This document shows positions 1-8,799 of a DNA stretch of 64,000 nucleotides, one piece after another. Location: positions 413,372 to 477,371 of the forward strand of contig NZ_AWZU01000001.1 of the NCBI RefSeq assembly GCF_000472385.1, written 5' to 3'. This DNA comes from Bradyrhizobium sp. ARR65 (GTDB lineage: Bacteria; Pseudomonadota; Alphaproteobacteria; Rhizobiales; Xanthobacteraceae). Position 1 is the first letter of the stretch, and the number at the start of each line of letters is the position of its first letter. The position numbers and the translations under genes are program-made. Under the pieces are notes generated by a model, which did not search any database, was not told the origin of the DNA, and was given only the letters and a program-made list of their open reading frames with translations.

Positions 1-1
1 G

Positions 2-829
2 AGCCGCGGAAACCTTGGCGGCACGGCCTGGAGTGTCTTGCGCAACGAGCCGTTTCGTTTTTTTGCCGATCCCTTTCCCGCAACATGGGAAGGCAAGACC
101 TGCCTCTTTTTTGAGGATTTTGATCATCGGCGAGGCAAGGGACAGATTTCAGCGGTGGCATTCGATGCCGGCGGACCGGTGGGTGAGATCGTGCCCGTCT
201 TGAGAGAGCCGTGGCACCTTTCGTTTCCATACGTATTCCAACACCAGAAGGCGCTCTGGATGCTGCCGGAAAGCTCGGAAAACCGCACAATATCGCTATA
301 CAGGGCTGATGGCTTTCCGTCACGATGGGTCAAGGAAGCCGACCTCGTAACGGGCATCGAGGCCAGCGATAGCATCATCGTACAAGTCGACGACCGGTTC
401 TGGCTGTTCACGACGGTGGCGAGCGGCGGAAGAGCGGTTTCTGATGCCCTGCATCTCTTTCGAGCAAATTCTCTCTTCGGCCCCTGGCTACCTCATGTCG
501 GAAACCCAGTGCTGATTGATGGCAAATCCGCCCGCTCGGCGGGACCGGCGGTACTCCGAAACGGAGTGCTGTGGCGAGTGGTCCAGGATTGCGAGCAGCG
601 CTACGGCGCGGCGCTCGGGCTTGCCAGGGTCAGCCGTATTGATGACGACGGATTTGAGCAGGTCGTCGAACGGGTGATCAGGCCTGATCGTCATTGGCCA
701 GGCTGGCGGTTGCACACTCTTAGCCGAGCGGGCTCGCTCGAGTGCATCGATGGTTCAGCGATTGCCTTGCGCAAATATGGAGTTATCGGACAGGCTGCAC
801 ATTTGACTGAAGATGGGGCGGGCGAGTGA
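2..829 (+). CDS. GINT1-N-like beta-propeller protein of polysaccharide clusters (5' partial)
   Basis: The reading frame is open from base 2, so the start lies outside the window; about 275 C-terminal residues are visible. Repeated aromatic/acidic strand motifs (FADPF, CLFFEDFDH, GKGQIS, PYVF, WMLPESSEN, FWLFTT) match the five-bladed propeller domain found at the N-terminus of glucosamine inositolphosphorylceramide transferase-like proteins and of some bacterial formyltransferase-like proteins in surface-glycan loci. Function in bacteria is not established; a role in modifying or binding sugar residues is inference from its position beside exopolysaccharide genes. The family match is from memory of the motif pattern. 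Confidence 0.6.
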   Translation, partial: SRGNLGGTAWSVLRNEPFRFFADPFPATWEGKTCLFFEDFDHRRGKGQISAVAFDAGGPVGEIVPVLREPWHLSFPYVFQHQKALWMLPESSENRTISLYRADGFPSRWVKEADLVTGIEASDSIIVQVDDRFWLFTTVASGGRAVSDALHLFRANSLFGPWLPHVGNPVLIDGKSARSAGPAVLRNGVLWRVVQDCEQRYGAALGLARVSRIDDDGFEQVVERVIRPDRHWPGWRLHTLSRAGSLECIDGSAIALRKYGVIGQAAHLTEDGAGE

Positions 830-1043
830 AATACGGAACTAGAGCAGGGAAGCCAATGCGAGGTCGTCGGTGCCGAAAGGGCTGGCTTTTCCCGAGCATG
901 TTAGCTTGCGTCGGCCGCGGATCACAAAGTAGTATTCATCAACCGGTTTTCATCCTAAAATTCTTGCTCGTTCCTACTTTAGTTGTTCGCCATCTTCGCT
1001 TTCGAGCCAAACGATCTCCCTGGGGAGGATGCATCCTAGCGCC

Positions 1044-2363
1044 ATGATCGCTGACAGCGTTAACCTCGATCGCTTCGATGCAATCGTCTTGGGCGCTGGG
1101 ATCAGCGGTCTTGTCGCGACCTCTATTTTACTTCAACAGGGAGCTCAGAATGTACTCGTGGTCGACGAGTACTCTCACTGCGGCGGAAATCACATCGACT
1201 GCCAAATTGGTGACTATACATTCGATGTTGGCAGCTACATTTTCCAGGATGACTCGCCGTTATTGGCACATTTTCCCGAGCTGCTGCCGCTCTACGTTCC
1301 GATAAGCCCGTCCTGGGGCCGGCTCACTCCATACGGGATCGTTACTCACTATCCCATCTCAATCAGGGATGATCTTTTCCTTGCCGGACCAGTAGAGTGG
1401 TTCCGCATACTATCTTCCGTCCTTCTTGCCCGATTAATTCCTAGTCAAATGGCCAACGCGAAGGATTTTGCGACCTTCTGGATCGGAGCCAGGTTGTTTG
1501 ATCGCTCTGGACTCGAACATTATGTGGACCGCTTCTATGGGGTTCCCGCCGAGAAAGTCGATATAAAATTCGCCGAAAAGCGCATGCTATGGATCAAGGA
1601 GCACGCAACTCTGCGGAACCTTGTCCGAAAATTGATGTCTCCTCCCAGCCCTCCGACCAATCGGCAGCTTGCCCGGCCAAGAGAGGGATTTGCTTATCTT
1701 TATCAACGCGCGATGGAGCGGCTGGAGGGGCGAGGAGCGAAATTCCTCCTTGGCACTAAGCTCGATCGCATTCGAAAGGAAGATGAGCATTTCACCATCG
1801 TAGCCGGGAATCGTGAAGTTGCGTGCAGGCGCCTTATATCCACCATTCCTCTCACCAGTACCCAGAGGCTTTGCGGAATTGCACCGGAAGATGACCTTCA
1901 TACGGTGACGCTGATAAGCCTGTTTTACAGCTTTTCAGGCGCACGTGGCTTCAACCAATCGATCTTGTACAATTTTTCAAATCAAGGGGCGTGGAAGCGT
2001 CTGACCGTTCATTCGGATTTTTACGGAAGGTGCCGCGGCCGGGAATTCTTTGCTGTGGAGGTCAACGCCGATGGCGTAGGCGGCGATGTGGCCGAAGCGG
2101 AGCGCGACTTCAGAGAGCATGTTGCCAGGAACGGCTTGTTTGCGGGGGATCTGCAACTCGAGGGCTCTCACACGCTCGGGAATGCTTATCCGATTTACAC
2201 GAAGAATGCCGATGACCGTGCACGAAAAGCTATCGCCGCACTGCGCGCGTTCGGGATCGAGTCAATCGGTCGTCAAGGCGGCTTTGATTATCAGCCGACC
2301 GCGCGCGATTCGACGGTAAAGGCCGAAGCCGCACTCCGCAGTGGCAACTGTTCGTCCCAATAG
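1044..2363 (+). CDS. FAD/NAD(P)-binding oxidoreductase, UDP-galactopyranose-mutase-like
   Basis: About 439 residues. The N-terminus has a Rossmann dinucleotide-binding motif (VLGAGISGLVA) followed by an acidic strand end (LVVDEYSHCGGN), which in this family precedes the isoalloxazine-contacting HxxD/DxG region (FDVGSYIF here). The C-terminal end (GRQGGFDYQPTARDS) is the pattern that closes the FAD domain in UDP-galactopyranose mutase and protoporphyrinogen-oxidase-like proteins of glycan clusters. The likely role is rearrangement or redox modification of a nucleotide sugar in the cytoplasm; the exact substrate is unknown. The start is ambiguous: a purine-rich GGGGAGG lies at 1022-1028, touching an upstream in-frame ATG at 1029 and 15 bases before the ATG at 1044; I chose the latter. 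Confidence 0.72.
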   Translation: MIADSVNLDRFDAIVLGAGISGLVATSILLQQGAQNVLVVDEYSHCGGNHIDCQIGDYTFDVGSYIFQDDSPLLAHFPELLPLYVPISPSWGRLTPYGIVTHYPISIRDDLFLAGPVEWFRILSSVLLARLIPSQMANAKDFATFWIGARLFDRSGLEHYVDRFYGVPAEKVDIKFAEKRMLWIKEHATLRNLVRKLMSPPSPPTNRQLARPREGFAYLYQRAMERLEGRGAKFLLGTKLDRIRKEDEHFTIVAGNREVACRRLISTIPLTSTQRLCGIAPEDDLHTVTLISLFYSFSGARGFNQSILYNFSNQGAWKRLTVHSDFYGRCRGREFFAVEVNADGVGGDVAEAERDFREHVARNGLFAGDLQLEGSHTLGNAYPIYTKNADDRARKAIAALRAFGIESIGRQGGFDYQPTARDSTVKAEAALRSGNCSSQ

Positions 2364-2394
2364 GTTTGTCGGGCCCGGCCACAGCCAATTTTAT

Positions 2395-3390
2395 TCAGCT
2401 TATGCGCGGATGGGCCTTTTGGTGCCAGGCCCAGGCGGAGCGCACGATGGTTCTCAGATCTGAGCGAGCGGGCAAGAAGTCGAGCGTTCTGCGCGCGCGC
2501 GACGGATCAGCGACGAGTTCGGCCGGATCACCGGGGCGACGTGGCATAATGGTCCGCGGCACCTCCCGGCCAGTCTCTGCGGCAATCGCTGCCAGCACTT
2601 GCCGGACCGAGAAGCCAGATCCGGTCCCCAGATTGAAGCTGCCTCCCTTGTGGCCTTTGAGCAGAAGCCGTAGCGCACTCACATGAGCATCGGCGAGATC
2701 TGTGACGTGAATGTAGTCACGGATCGCGGTGCCGTCCGGCGTCGGGTAGTCGTCACCGAATATCGCGAAGTCGGCTAGGTGCCCTTGGAGCGCCATCATG
2801 GCGCGAGGGATCAAATGAGTCTCCGACTTTCGGCGTTCTCCGATCGAGCCGGACTCGTCGGCGCCGCATGCGTTGAAATAGCGCAGGCAGAACGCAGTCA
2901 GGTCGTAAGCAGACCGGTAATCAGCGAGGAGCCGCTCGACCATCCATTTCGAGGCGCCATAAGGATTGATCGGTTTACATTCCCGCGCTTCGCTTACCAG
3001 GCCGCTCGGGACCTCTCCATAGACGGCCCCCGTGCTCGACACGACCAGTCGGTTGCAGCCAGCCTCACGCATCGCGGCCAGCAGCGTCAGCGTACCGGCA
3101 AGGTTGTTCTGATAGTATTTTTGCGGATCGGCGACCGATTCGCCGACGAGGCTGAAGGCCGCGAAGTGCATCACCGCCACGATTTGGTGCTGCCGCAGAG
3201 TTTCCCTGACCTTTGCCTGATCGCGGATGTCGCCGTGTACGAAGGTGCCCCAACGCACGAACTCGCGGTGTCCGGTTTCGAGGCTGTCGTAGCAGACAGG
3301 GGAAAAGCCGGCCTCTGCGAGCGCTTTGCACGCGTGCGCTCCGATGTATCCGGCTCCTCCGGTTACAAGGACAGCGGGTTGTCCAGACAT
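2395..3390 (-). CDS. galE: UDP-glucose 4-epimerase
   Basis: 331 residues, normal for GalE. An extended short-chain dehydrogenase: NAD-binding GGAGYIG at about residues 11-17, the SST motif at 118-120, and the catalytic Y144-xxx-K148 pair (NPYGASK). It interconverts UDP-glucose and UDP-galactose in the cytoplasm, supplying UDP-Gal for polymer synthesis. It is convergent with the flavoprotein gene; the two stop codons are about 30 bases apart. The galE-exoY pairing and the flavoprotein together suggest a galactose-containing polymer, which is inference. Confidence 0.93.
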   Translation of the reverse strand: MSGQPAVLVTGGAGYIGAHACKALAEAGFSPVCYDSLETGHREFVRWGTFVHGDIRDQAKVRETLRQHQIVAVMHFAAFSLVGESVADPQKYYQNNLAGTLTLLAAMREAGCNRLVVSSTGAVYGEVPSGLVSEARECKPINPYGASKWMVERLLADYRSAYDLTAFCLRYFNACGADESGSIGERRKSETHLIPRAMMALQGHLADFAIFGDDYPTPDGTAIRDYIHVTDLADAHVSALRLLLKGHKGGSFNLGTGSGFSVRQVLAAIAAETGREVPRTIMPRRPGDPAELVADPSRARRTLDFLPARSDLRTIVRSAWAWHQKAHPRIS

Positions 3391-3432
3391 GCTTTAGACC
3401 TCAAGGCGGATCTGACTAGACATCAGCTCGTT

Positions 3433-3642
3433 TCAGCGCCGTGAGCCAACTTGAGCTGTGGGCTGATGAGCCAATCTTCTGATGGCGCCGATCAGCCCGC
3501 GTAAGCGACCGCAATTGCCGCAAAAGACAGGAGTATCGTCCAATGCTCCTTCGGCGCAGTCGAACGTCACCGCCACGGTCTTGCAGTTCGAACAAATTGG
3601 CTCGAAAGCTGCGCGACCGCTAGATGGAGAATGGACGCTCAT
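3433..3642 (-). CDS. small zinc-ribbon-like hypothetical protein
   Basis: 69 residues with two CxxC knuckles (C17/C20 in ICSNC and C41/C44 in FCGNCG), the arrangement of a minimal zinc ribbon. An AGGGAG sequence about 11 bases upstream of the ATG supports translation. It is the third gene of a leftward mini-operon after exoY and a small membrane protein, and upstream of galE. No function is recognised. Confidence 0.5.
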   Translation of the reverse strand: MSVHSPSSGRAAFEPICSNCKTVAVTFDCAEGALDDTPVFCGNCGRLRGLIGAIRRLAHQPTAQVGSRR

Positions 3643-3677
3643 CGTTAGTTTCTCTCCCTTGACGAATGGCTCTCAGC

Positions 3678-3887
3678 TCAGAAAGCCAGCAGCCGTTTAA
3701 GCACTACGACAAGGCCCCAGCCTATGAATCCGAGCCAGCTTACCATCGCAGACACGATAAGGCCGGCCAGCAGATACATGATGATCTTTTGATCGTTCGG
3801 TCTAGACGAAGATTTGGAGTCTCTTGCACTCGGTTGCGCTTGCATATGCGAGTGCGCGAGCGCGCGGCTTTGACCAGAGGTGTTCAA
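3678..3887 (-). CDS. small single-pass membrane protein (hypothetical)
   Basis: 69 residues from a TTG start chosen because a near-perfect ribosome-binding site (AAAGGAGG) sits 7 bases upstream. The frame is open further upstream, but those alternative starts lack such a site. The first half is Ser/Gln-rich and probably disordered; residues about 36-65 form one hydrophobic helix (KIIMYLLAGLIVSAMVSWL and on). It lies between exoY and the zinc-ribbon gene, all leftward. It could be an accessory of the EPS machinery, but that rests on position only. Confidence 0.5.
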   Translation of the reverse strand: MNTSGQSRALAHSHMQAQPSARDSKSSSRPNDQKIIMYLLAGLIVSAMVSWLGFIGWGLVVVLKRLLAF

Positions 3888-3928
3888 CCCCGTTCCTCCT
3901 TTGACGTAATTGAGCATGACGGAGCCGA

Positions 3929-4600
3929 TCAATAGGCGCCGTCGGAGAATAAGGCGGGGATCGTGACGACCAGGATTTTGGTGTCGAGGGCGAGGGACCA
4001 GTTCTCCGCATAGAACGTGTCATACTCGACACGCTTGGCATACGTGGTCGTGCTGCGGCCGCTGACCTGCCAAAGTCCCGTGATTCCAGGTCGACAGGCG
4101 AGATAGGCCGAGACCGCGCCCGCATAGCGAGCCAGCTCTTCTTCGGTAACGGGACGGGGACCGATAATGCTCATGTCACCGCGCAGGACATTGAAGAGCT
4201 GCGGCAGTTCATCGAGGCTCGATTTCCGCAACAACGCTCCGATCATCGTGACACGCGGATCGCAGCGCAGCTTATGACTCGCTTCCCACTCGGCGGCGGC
4301 GGTTGGATCGGAATCGAGCAGCCGCTGCAGGCGTTCAGCCGCGTCCGGTCGCATTGTCCGGAATTTCAGGCACTCGAAAGTCTTGCCGTTGAAGCCGATA
4401 CGGCGATGACGAAAGAGTGCGGGCCCCGGAGAAGAGAGGACCGTGGCAGCGAAACAAATCACCAAGAGTGGCGCCAATAAAAAAATTCCTAACAGCGCCA
4501 AAACAATATCAATCAATCTCTTCGGTACTGAACCAATCGGATGTGGCGTATCCGCCGAAATAAAACGCAATATGCCACGAGTATCGACCAAATCGGCCAT
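3929..4600 (-). CDS. exoY: exopolysaccharide priming sugar-phosphate transferase ExoY
   Basis: 223 residues, the size of ExoY-type (short) members of the bacterial sugar transferase family. One membrane helix at about 29-53 is followed by the family signatures: P/F-rich LSSPGPALFRHRRIG, KFRTM at 79-83, DELPQLFNVLRGDMSIIGPRP and PGITGLWQVSGR. It transfers a hexose-1-phosphate (galactose in rhizobial succinoglycan) to undecaprenyl phosphate on the inner face of the membrane, the first step of repeat-unit assembly. A GGAG lies about 9 bases before the ATG. The helical region plus catalytic domain is complete. Confidence 0.93.
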   Translation of the reverse strand: MADLVDTRGILRFISADTPHPIGSVPKRLIDIVLALLGIFLLAPLLVICFAATVLSSPGPALFRHRRIGFNGKTFECLKFRTMRPDAAERLQRLLDSDPTAAAEWEASHKLRCDPRVTMIGALLRKSSLDELPQLFNVLRGDMSIIGPRPVTEEELARYAGAVSAYLACRPGITGLWQVSGRSTTTYAKRVEYDTFYAENWSLALDTKILVVTIPALFSDGAY

Positions 4601-5041
4601 AGCGGTACTCCACAGGCAAAATCACAAACTAATTTACGCCCCGCCCAGCACGCCAAAAAATTTTCAACGTCTTCCTCAATTACAGGTTAGTGCGCGGTGC
4701 ACAATTTACACAAGTTTAAATTTTTGGCAAGCGACCGCGGTTTTCCGATCAGTGCAACCGAAAGCATCACGTATGTTAATCCCACCAGGAATTCGACATA
4801 ATGTTGAATTGGCTGCGTCATGATTCTGTCGTGCCTCCAGCCAATTTGCTTAATTTGAAGGCGTCCGGGGCGGTCCATATTGGCGCACTGCCAAAAACTT
4901 CAGTGTGCGGCCGCATAAATATTCCGTGAGGCGTTGAGAGGCCACAATTTGCAGTTGGGTGCTGCGATCCAGACGTGGTTCTCGCCGCGCAAGGGCCAGC
5001 CGATGACCGCGAGGGGCCAGGTCGAGAGCACCAGATTATCG
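4601..5041. other. AT-rich intergenic region between exoP and exoY
   Basis: A 441-base stretch between two leftward genes with no convincing gene. It is clearly richer in A/T than its neighbours around 4620-4870 (for example 'acaagtttaaattttt' near 4710). That is the expected place for the exoY promoter and for AT-binding regulators of rhizobial EPS genes, but I could not identify a defined operator. Confidence 0.4.
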
Positions 5042-7303
5042 TTAATTGCGGGCAGTGGCGCTTATTTCATCTGCGCCAGTCACCTCTTCCATGTAGTAGG
5101 CGTAGCGCCGGTCTGAATGGCCCTCGAAGCGGTGCATGAACGTCTCGTCGGCCTTGTTAAGAACAGCCCCCAGCAGGCGTTCGGAGACGAGCGGAGACGA
5201 GCGTACCGCGTTCAGTATCTCATTGGTGGATGTGTTGCCCCATTCCACGACCAGAACGAACGCGTCGAAAAGATGTGCAGTTGCCTTGACGTCTACGACG
5301 GGCAGGACTGAGGGCAGGTCGCAAATGACATAGTCATAGTAACCGGCAGCCTTTTTCAGCAGGTTCCTCATGGCCGGCGCATTCAGCGTATCGGCGCTGT
5401 TGGGAGCCCTGAGTGCGCTGGGAGACGGCAATACGTCGAACTTGAACTTCGGATCTGCGATTACGACATCTGCGAAGTCCAAGCCATCCCCGATGATGTT
5501 GATCAGTCCCGGTCCCTCATTATGGCCGAGCACGCGAGATAGGGACGATCTGCGCAAGTCGGCGTCGATCAGCAGAGTGCGCGCGCCTGCCTTTGCCAGG
5601 AAAGCCGCAAACGCAGCCGCGATTGTCGTTTTGCCCTCACCGGGAAGCGCCGATGTGATGCCTATGACCTTGGCTCCAGTCGGGTGAAGATCAATAGCGA
5701 CCTTGATGTACCGCAAGGCTTCAGCGGTCGCCGAGAATGGCGGGGCCTCGCTGATCTGGGTAAGTGCGTTCGAATTTTTGCCCCAGGCTTTGCCGATCGG
5801 CTTGTTTATCGCCGGCAAGACCGCGAGGCAGCTCGTGCCGAGCAGTTTTTCCAGTTGATCGCGGGTGTGAATCTGGCGGTTGAGCAGTTGCTCGCGGGCG
5901 ATCGCAGACATCACCCCTAAGCCCAGTCCGCAGAGGGCCGCAAACGCGAGAGTTATGGCGATCTTTGGCGAACTCGGGGCGCGCGGAACAGGCGCATCGG
6001 TCACCACGCGGGCTTCAGTCGAAGGAAATGACTGCTGCTGCACGGATTGCGTGAATCTCGACAGGAACGTCTCGTAGATTCCGCGATAGGTATTGGCACC
6101 GGTTTCCAGCTCGCGCAGACGGACCTGTGCCTGCCTCGTCGCGCCGGACTTCTGGAAGACCTCGAGCATCCGCTTGTCGATGGCTTCTTCCTGGCTCTTG
6201 GCGATCTGGAGCTCGCTCTTGTAGCTCTCCGCTATGCGAGAAATCTCGTCCCAGATCGAGTTCTGCAGCGCGGCCATTTCCGCGCGCAGATTTTTGACCG
6301 CAATGTGATTGGCGCCATACTTGGCGCTCCATTCCGCCTGCTTGTTCTGGTCATCGAGGAATTGCTGACGCAGCTTTGTGATGACGGGGCTGCTCAACGC
6401 ATCCGTGACGACCGGGTCGGGAATGCTGAAGTCATCGGTATTGTTTGGGCGCTGCTCGAGAACACGTTGGATGCGCTCGAGCTTTGCTCTGGCCTGGCTG
6501 GTGTCGGCACGAGCCTTGGCCAGGGCAATCCCAAGCTGGTCCAACTCGACGTCGCTTGCCAGCTTGCCGTCCACGCCGATGATGATGCTGTTCTCGGCCT
6601 TGAAGTCCTGAACCGCCTTGTACGCGTCGCTGGCCTGCTGGCGGAGCTCGCCGATCCGTTTCTCGAGCCATTCACTCGCCCGCCGGGTCTGTTCATACTT
6701 CGCTTGCAACTGGTCCTCGATGTAGGCCTCTGCAAACGTGTTCGCGATCTTGGCGGCCTTTTCCGGATCGAGGGATGTGTACGCAATCTGCTCGACGTAA
6801 CTGCGCCCCAATCGGGTCACGCGCAGATTTTCCTTGATCACGGAAAGTGCGCGCCGCGTGAGCTCGTCGCTTGATGGCGTCTGCTCGGGACCGCGCCTGA
6901 ACAGGGCGAGAATGCGGGCCTTGATTCCGTGCCCAGGCCCGACGAACTCCGGATCTTTGGTCAGATTAAGCTGGCGAACGACAGCATTGGCGACTCTTTC
7001 AGATCTGGTCGTCTCCAGTTCGGTTTCCACGGTGGCATCATCGACAGTGCGTGTTTCCGCGGACATGTCACTGTGGGTCCAAGTAATCTTCTTGGTGTCG
7101 ATGATCATGTCCGTTTGCGCGGTGTATTTGCGCGGTGCGGTCGCGACGTAGGCTGCGCCGACAGCCAAGGACAAAGCGGTCGCCAGCGCGATGACTCGCC
7201 ATTCGCGGCTTAGGAAATCGCGCAGATGCACGAGAGATCGTGTTCCGAGATCGGGCGCGTCGGCAGCGGCTGTAAAGGATCGAAACCCACCGGCAATGTT
7301 CAT
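5042..7303 (-). CDS. exoP: exopolysaccharide chain-length/transport protein, Wzz domain + BY-kinase-like ATPase (ExoP type)
   Basis: 753 residues. Layout: cytoplasmic N-terminus; first membrane helix at about 36-55 (VIALATALSLAVGAAYVAT); Wzz-type periplasmic domain with long predicted coiled coil (about 190-440); second helix at about 447-467; C-terminal ATPase with Walker A (SALPGEGKTT, about 548-556) and Walker A' (LLIDADLRR). This is the fused polysaccharide co-polymerase/tyrosine autokinase arrangement of ExoP/Wzc proteins. It sets polymer length and couples polymerisation to the outer-membrane exporter. The C-terminal tail holds only a small tyrosine group (RRYAYYMEE) as possible autophosphorylation sites. 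Confidence 0.93.
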   Translation of the reverse strand: MNIAGGFRSFTAAADAPDLGTRSLVHLRDFLSREWRVIALATALSLAVGAAYVATAPRKYTAQTDMIIDTKKITWTHSDMSAETRTVDDATVETELETTRSERVANAVVRQLNLTKDPEFVGPGHGIKARILALFRRGPEQTPSSDELTRRALSVIKENLRVTRLGRSYVEQIAYTSLDPEKAAKIANTFAEAYIEDQLQAKYEQTRRASEWLEKRIGELRQQASDAYKAVQDFKAENSIIIGVDGKLASDVELDQLGIALAKARADTSQARAKLERIQRVLEQRPNNTDDFSIPDPVVTDALSSPVITKLRQQFLDDQNKQAEWSAKYGANHIAVKNLRAEMAALQNSIWDEISRIAESYKSELQIAKSQEEAIDKRMLEVFQKSGATRQAQVRLRELETGANTYRGIYETFLSRFTQSVQQQSFPSTEARVVTDAPVPRAPSSPKIAITLAFAALCGLGLGVMSAIAREQLLNRQIHTRDQLEKLLGTSCLAVLPAINKPIGKAWGKNSNALTQISEAPPFSATAEALRYIKVAIDLHPTGAKVIGITSALPGEGKTTIAAAFAAFLAKAGARTLLIDADLRRSSLSRVLGHNEGPGLINIIGDGLDFADVVIADPKFKFDVLPSPSALRAPNSADTLNAPAMRNLLKKAAGYYDYVICDLPSVLPVVDVKATAHLFDAFVLVVEWGNTSTNEILNAVRSSPLVSERLLGAVLNKADETFMHRFEGHSDRRYAYYMEEVTGADEISATARN

Positions 7304-7636
7304 GCACGGCCCTCAACTCGAGTTTATAAACAAGTATAAGTCAATAAGCCTAACATACTTTCGATGACCGTCAGCGGTATCTTACGGTCCAATTTGACGG
7401 CAGGATGTCAGACGATAGCGCGAATTCACCCTTTGGTCGATCCGCCAAGATCAATCAGCGAAGAACCTTAGATTGCTGCAAGACCTTGTACAAGATTACG
7501 AATTCGGCCCAGACCCGACAAGGCTTGGTGGTCCAGCCTGACTGAGCACATATTTGCGGCGGCTCTGCTCAAGAAGTACTCGCGCACATGACCGGAAATG
7601 GGGCTCAATTGGTCCTCTCTGGTGTCATTCGACCGG
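7304..7636. other. intergenic region upstream of exoP
   Basis: 333 bases between the exoP start and the stop of the next leftward gene. I see no gene. The first 60 bases upstream of exoP are A/T-rich ('gtttataaacaagtataagtcaataagcc', near 7321-7350 on the + strand), consistent with a promoter for exoP. No clear terminator hairpin was found. Confidence 0.35.
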
Positions 7637-8761
7637 TCAGATCCTGGCCAGCTTCGGCTCGGCGGCATCCGACCGTTGGGCCAGCAGGGAATCGATGTGG
7701 ATGCGCATCTTGCGAAAGAATTGTTCGCGGCCGAATTGTCTGGCGTGGGCTGCTATCCTTTCGGAGTTGATATCCATGTGAGCGAGGCTCCTGACGGCTT
7801 GTATCACTGCCTCGACCGTTTGTTTTTCGAAGAATACGCCTGTGTGGCCTTTTGCCACCGTCTCCTTCGCACCTCCGCGTCCGAACGCAACAACAGGACG
7901 TCCGCTCGCCATCGCCTCGACCGGCACCATTCCAAAGTCTTCCTCACCGGGGAAGATCAGCGCGCGGCATCGGGCATAGTGCTCCTTGAGCACGTCAAAC
8001 GGTTGCGGTCCCAATACCGAAACGGTCGGACCTGCGAGGCGGTGCAGCTCGCCGAGCATTTCGCCGCCTCCGATCACAACGAGCTTCATTTTGAGTTCAT
8101 TGAAGGCCTGCACGGCAAGGTCTGGTCGCTTGTAGGAAACCAGCTCGCCAGCCATGAGATAGTAGTCGCCGATTTCGGATGAGGCCGCTGTCGAGAACGC
8201 TTCCGTATCGACCGGGGGGTAAATAACCGTCGAGGCAGCGCCGTAGTAGCGGCGGATGCGGTCCGCGACGGTGGCGGAGTTCGCCACGAAGCTGTCGACG
8301 CGCGCGGCCGAAGCGACATCCCACATCCGCAGGTAATGCGTGAGGGTGGGCATCATGCATCGCGCCAAGAGGCCAGCACCTGCTCGGTAGTCGTGATACA
8401 TGTTCCAGATGTAGCGCATGGGCGTGTGGCAATAGCAGACATGGACCGCGCTAGATGGGGCAATGATGCCTTTGGCCGGGCCTGATTCACTGCTGATGAT
8501 GAGATCGTAGTCGCGGAGATCAAGCTGCTCGAGAGCCAGCGGCATCAGGGGCAGATAGGTCTTGTACATACGCGCAGCGCGCGGCAGTCGATTGATGAAG
8601 GTGGGAATGATGCGATGACGGCGGATCCGTTCCGAGACCATCTCCGGAACATAGACATGCGTGTAGATGTCCGCCTGCGGGTACATTTCGCAGAGAGCTT
8701 CGATCACCTTCTCGCCGCCTCGCATGCCGACGAGCCAGTAATGAACGATGGCGACTTTCAT
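7637..8761 (-). CDS. GT4-family glycosyltransferase (WbaZ-like)
   Basis: 374 residues from the ATG of MKVAIVHYWLVGMRGGEKV. The frame is open far upstream, but that extension only overlaps the GH16 gene in antisense, so it is rejected. GT-B fold hallmarks are present: N-terminal glycine loop (MRGGEK), the CHTPMRY segment and the C-terminal nucleotide-sugar EX7E motif in the PGEEDFGMVPVEAMASG region. This matches the mannosyltransferase-type WbaZ subgroup used for polysaccharide repeat units. It acts at the cytoplasmic face of the inner membrane. Donor and acceptor are unknown. Confidence 0.85.
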   Translation of the reverse strand: MKVAIVHYWLVGMRGGEKVIEALCEMYPQADIYTHVYVPEMVSERIRRHRIIPTFINRLPRAARMYKTYLPLMPLALEQLDLRDYDLIISSESGPAKGIIAPSSAVHVCYCHTPMRYIWNMYHDYRAGAGLLARCMMPTLTHYLRMWDVASAARVDSFVANSATVADRIRRYYGAASTVIYPPVDTEAFSTAASSEIGDYYLMAGELVSYKRPDLAVQAFNELKMKLVVIGGGEMLGELHRLAGPTVSVLGPQPFDVLKEHYARCRALIFPGEEDFGMVPVEAMASGRPVVAFGRGGAKETVAKGHTGVFFEKQTVEAVIQAVRSLAHMDINSERIAAHARQFGREQFFRKMRIHIDSLLAQRSDAAEPKLARI

Positions 8762-8799
8762 AGCATTGCTTTCATGCGTATGGCCTCGGTCCGAAAGAG

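Noticed and set aside
826..1047. 73-codon frame after the first gene
   Set aside because: Low-complexity basic composition, no domain, and a poor start; it overlaps the translation signal of the flavoprotein gene.
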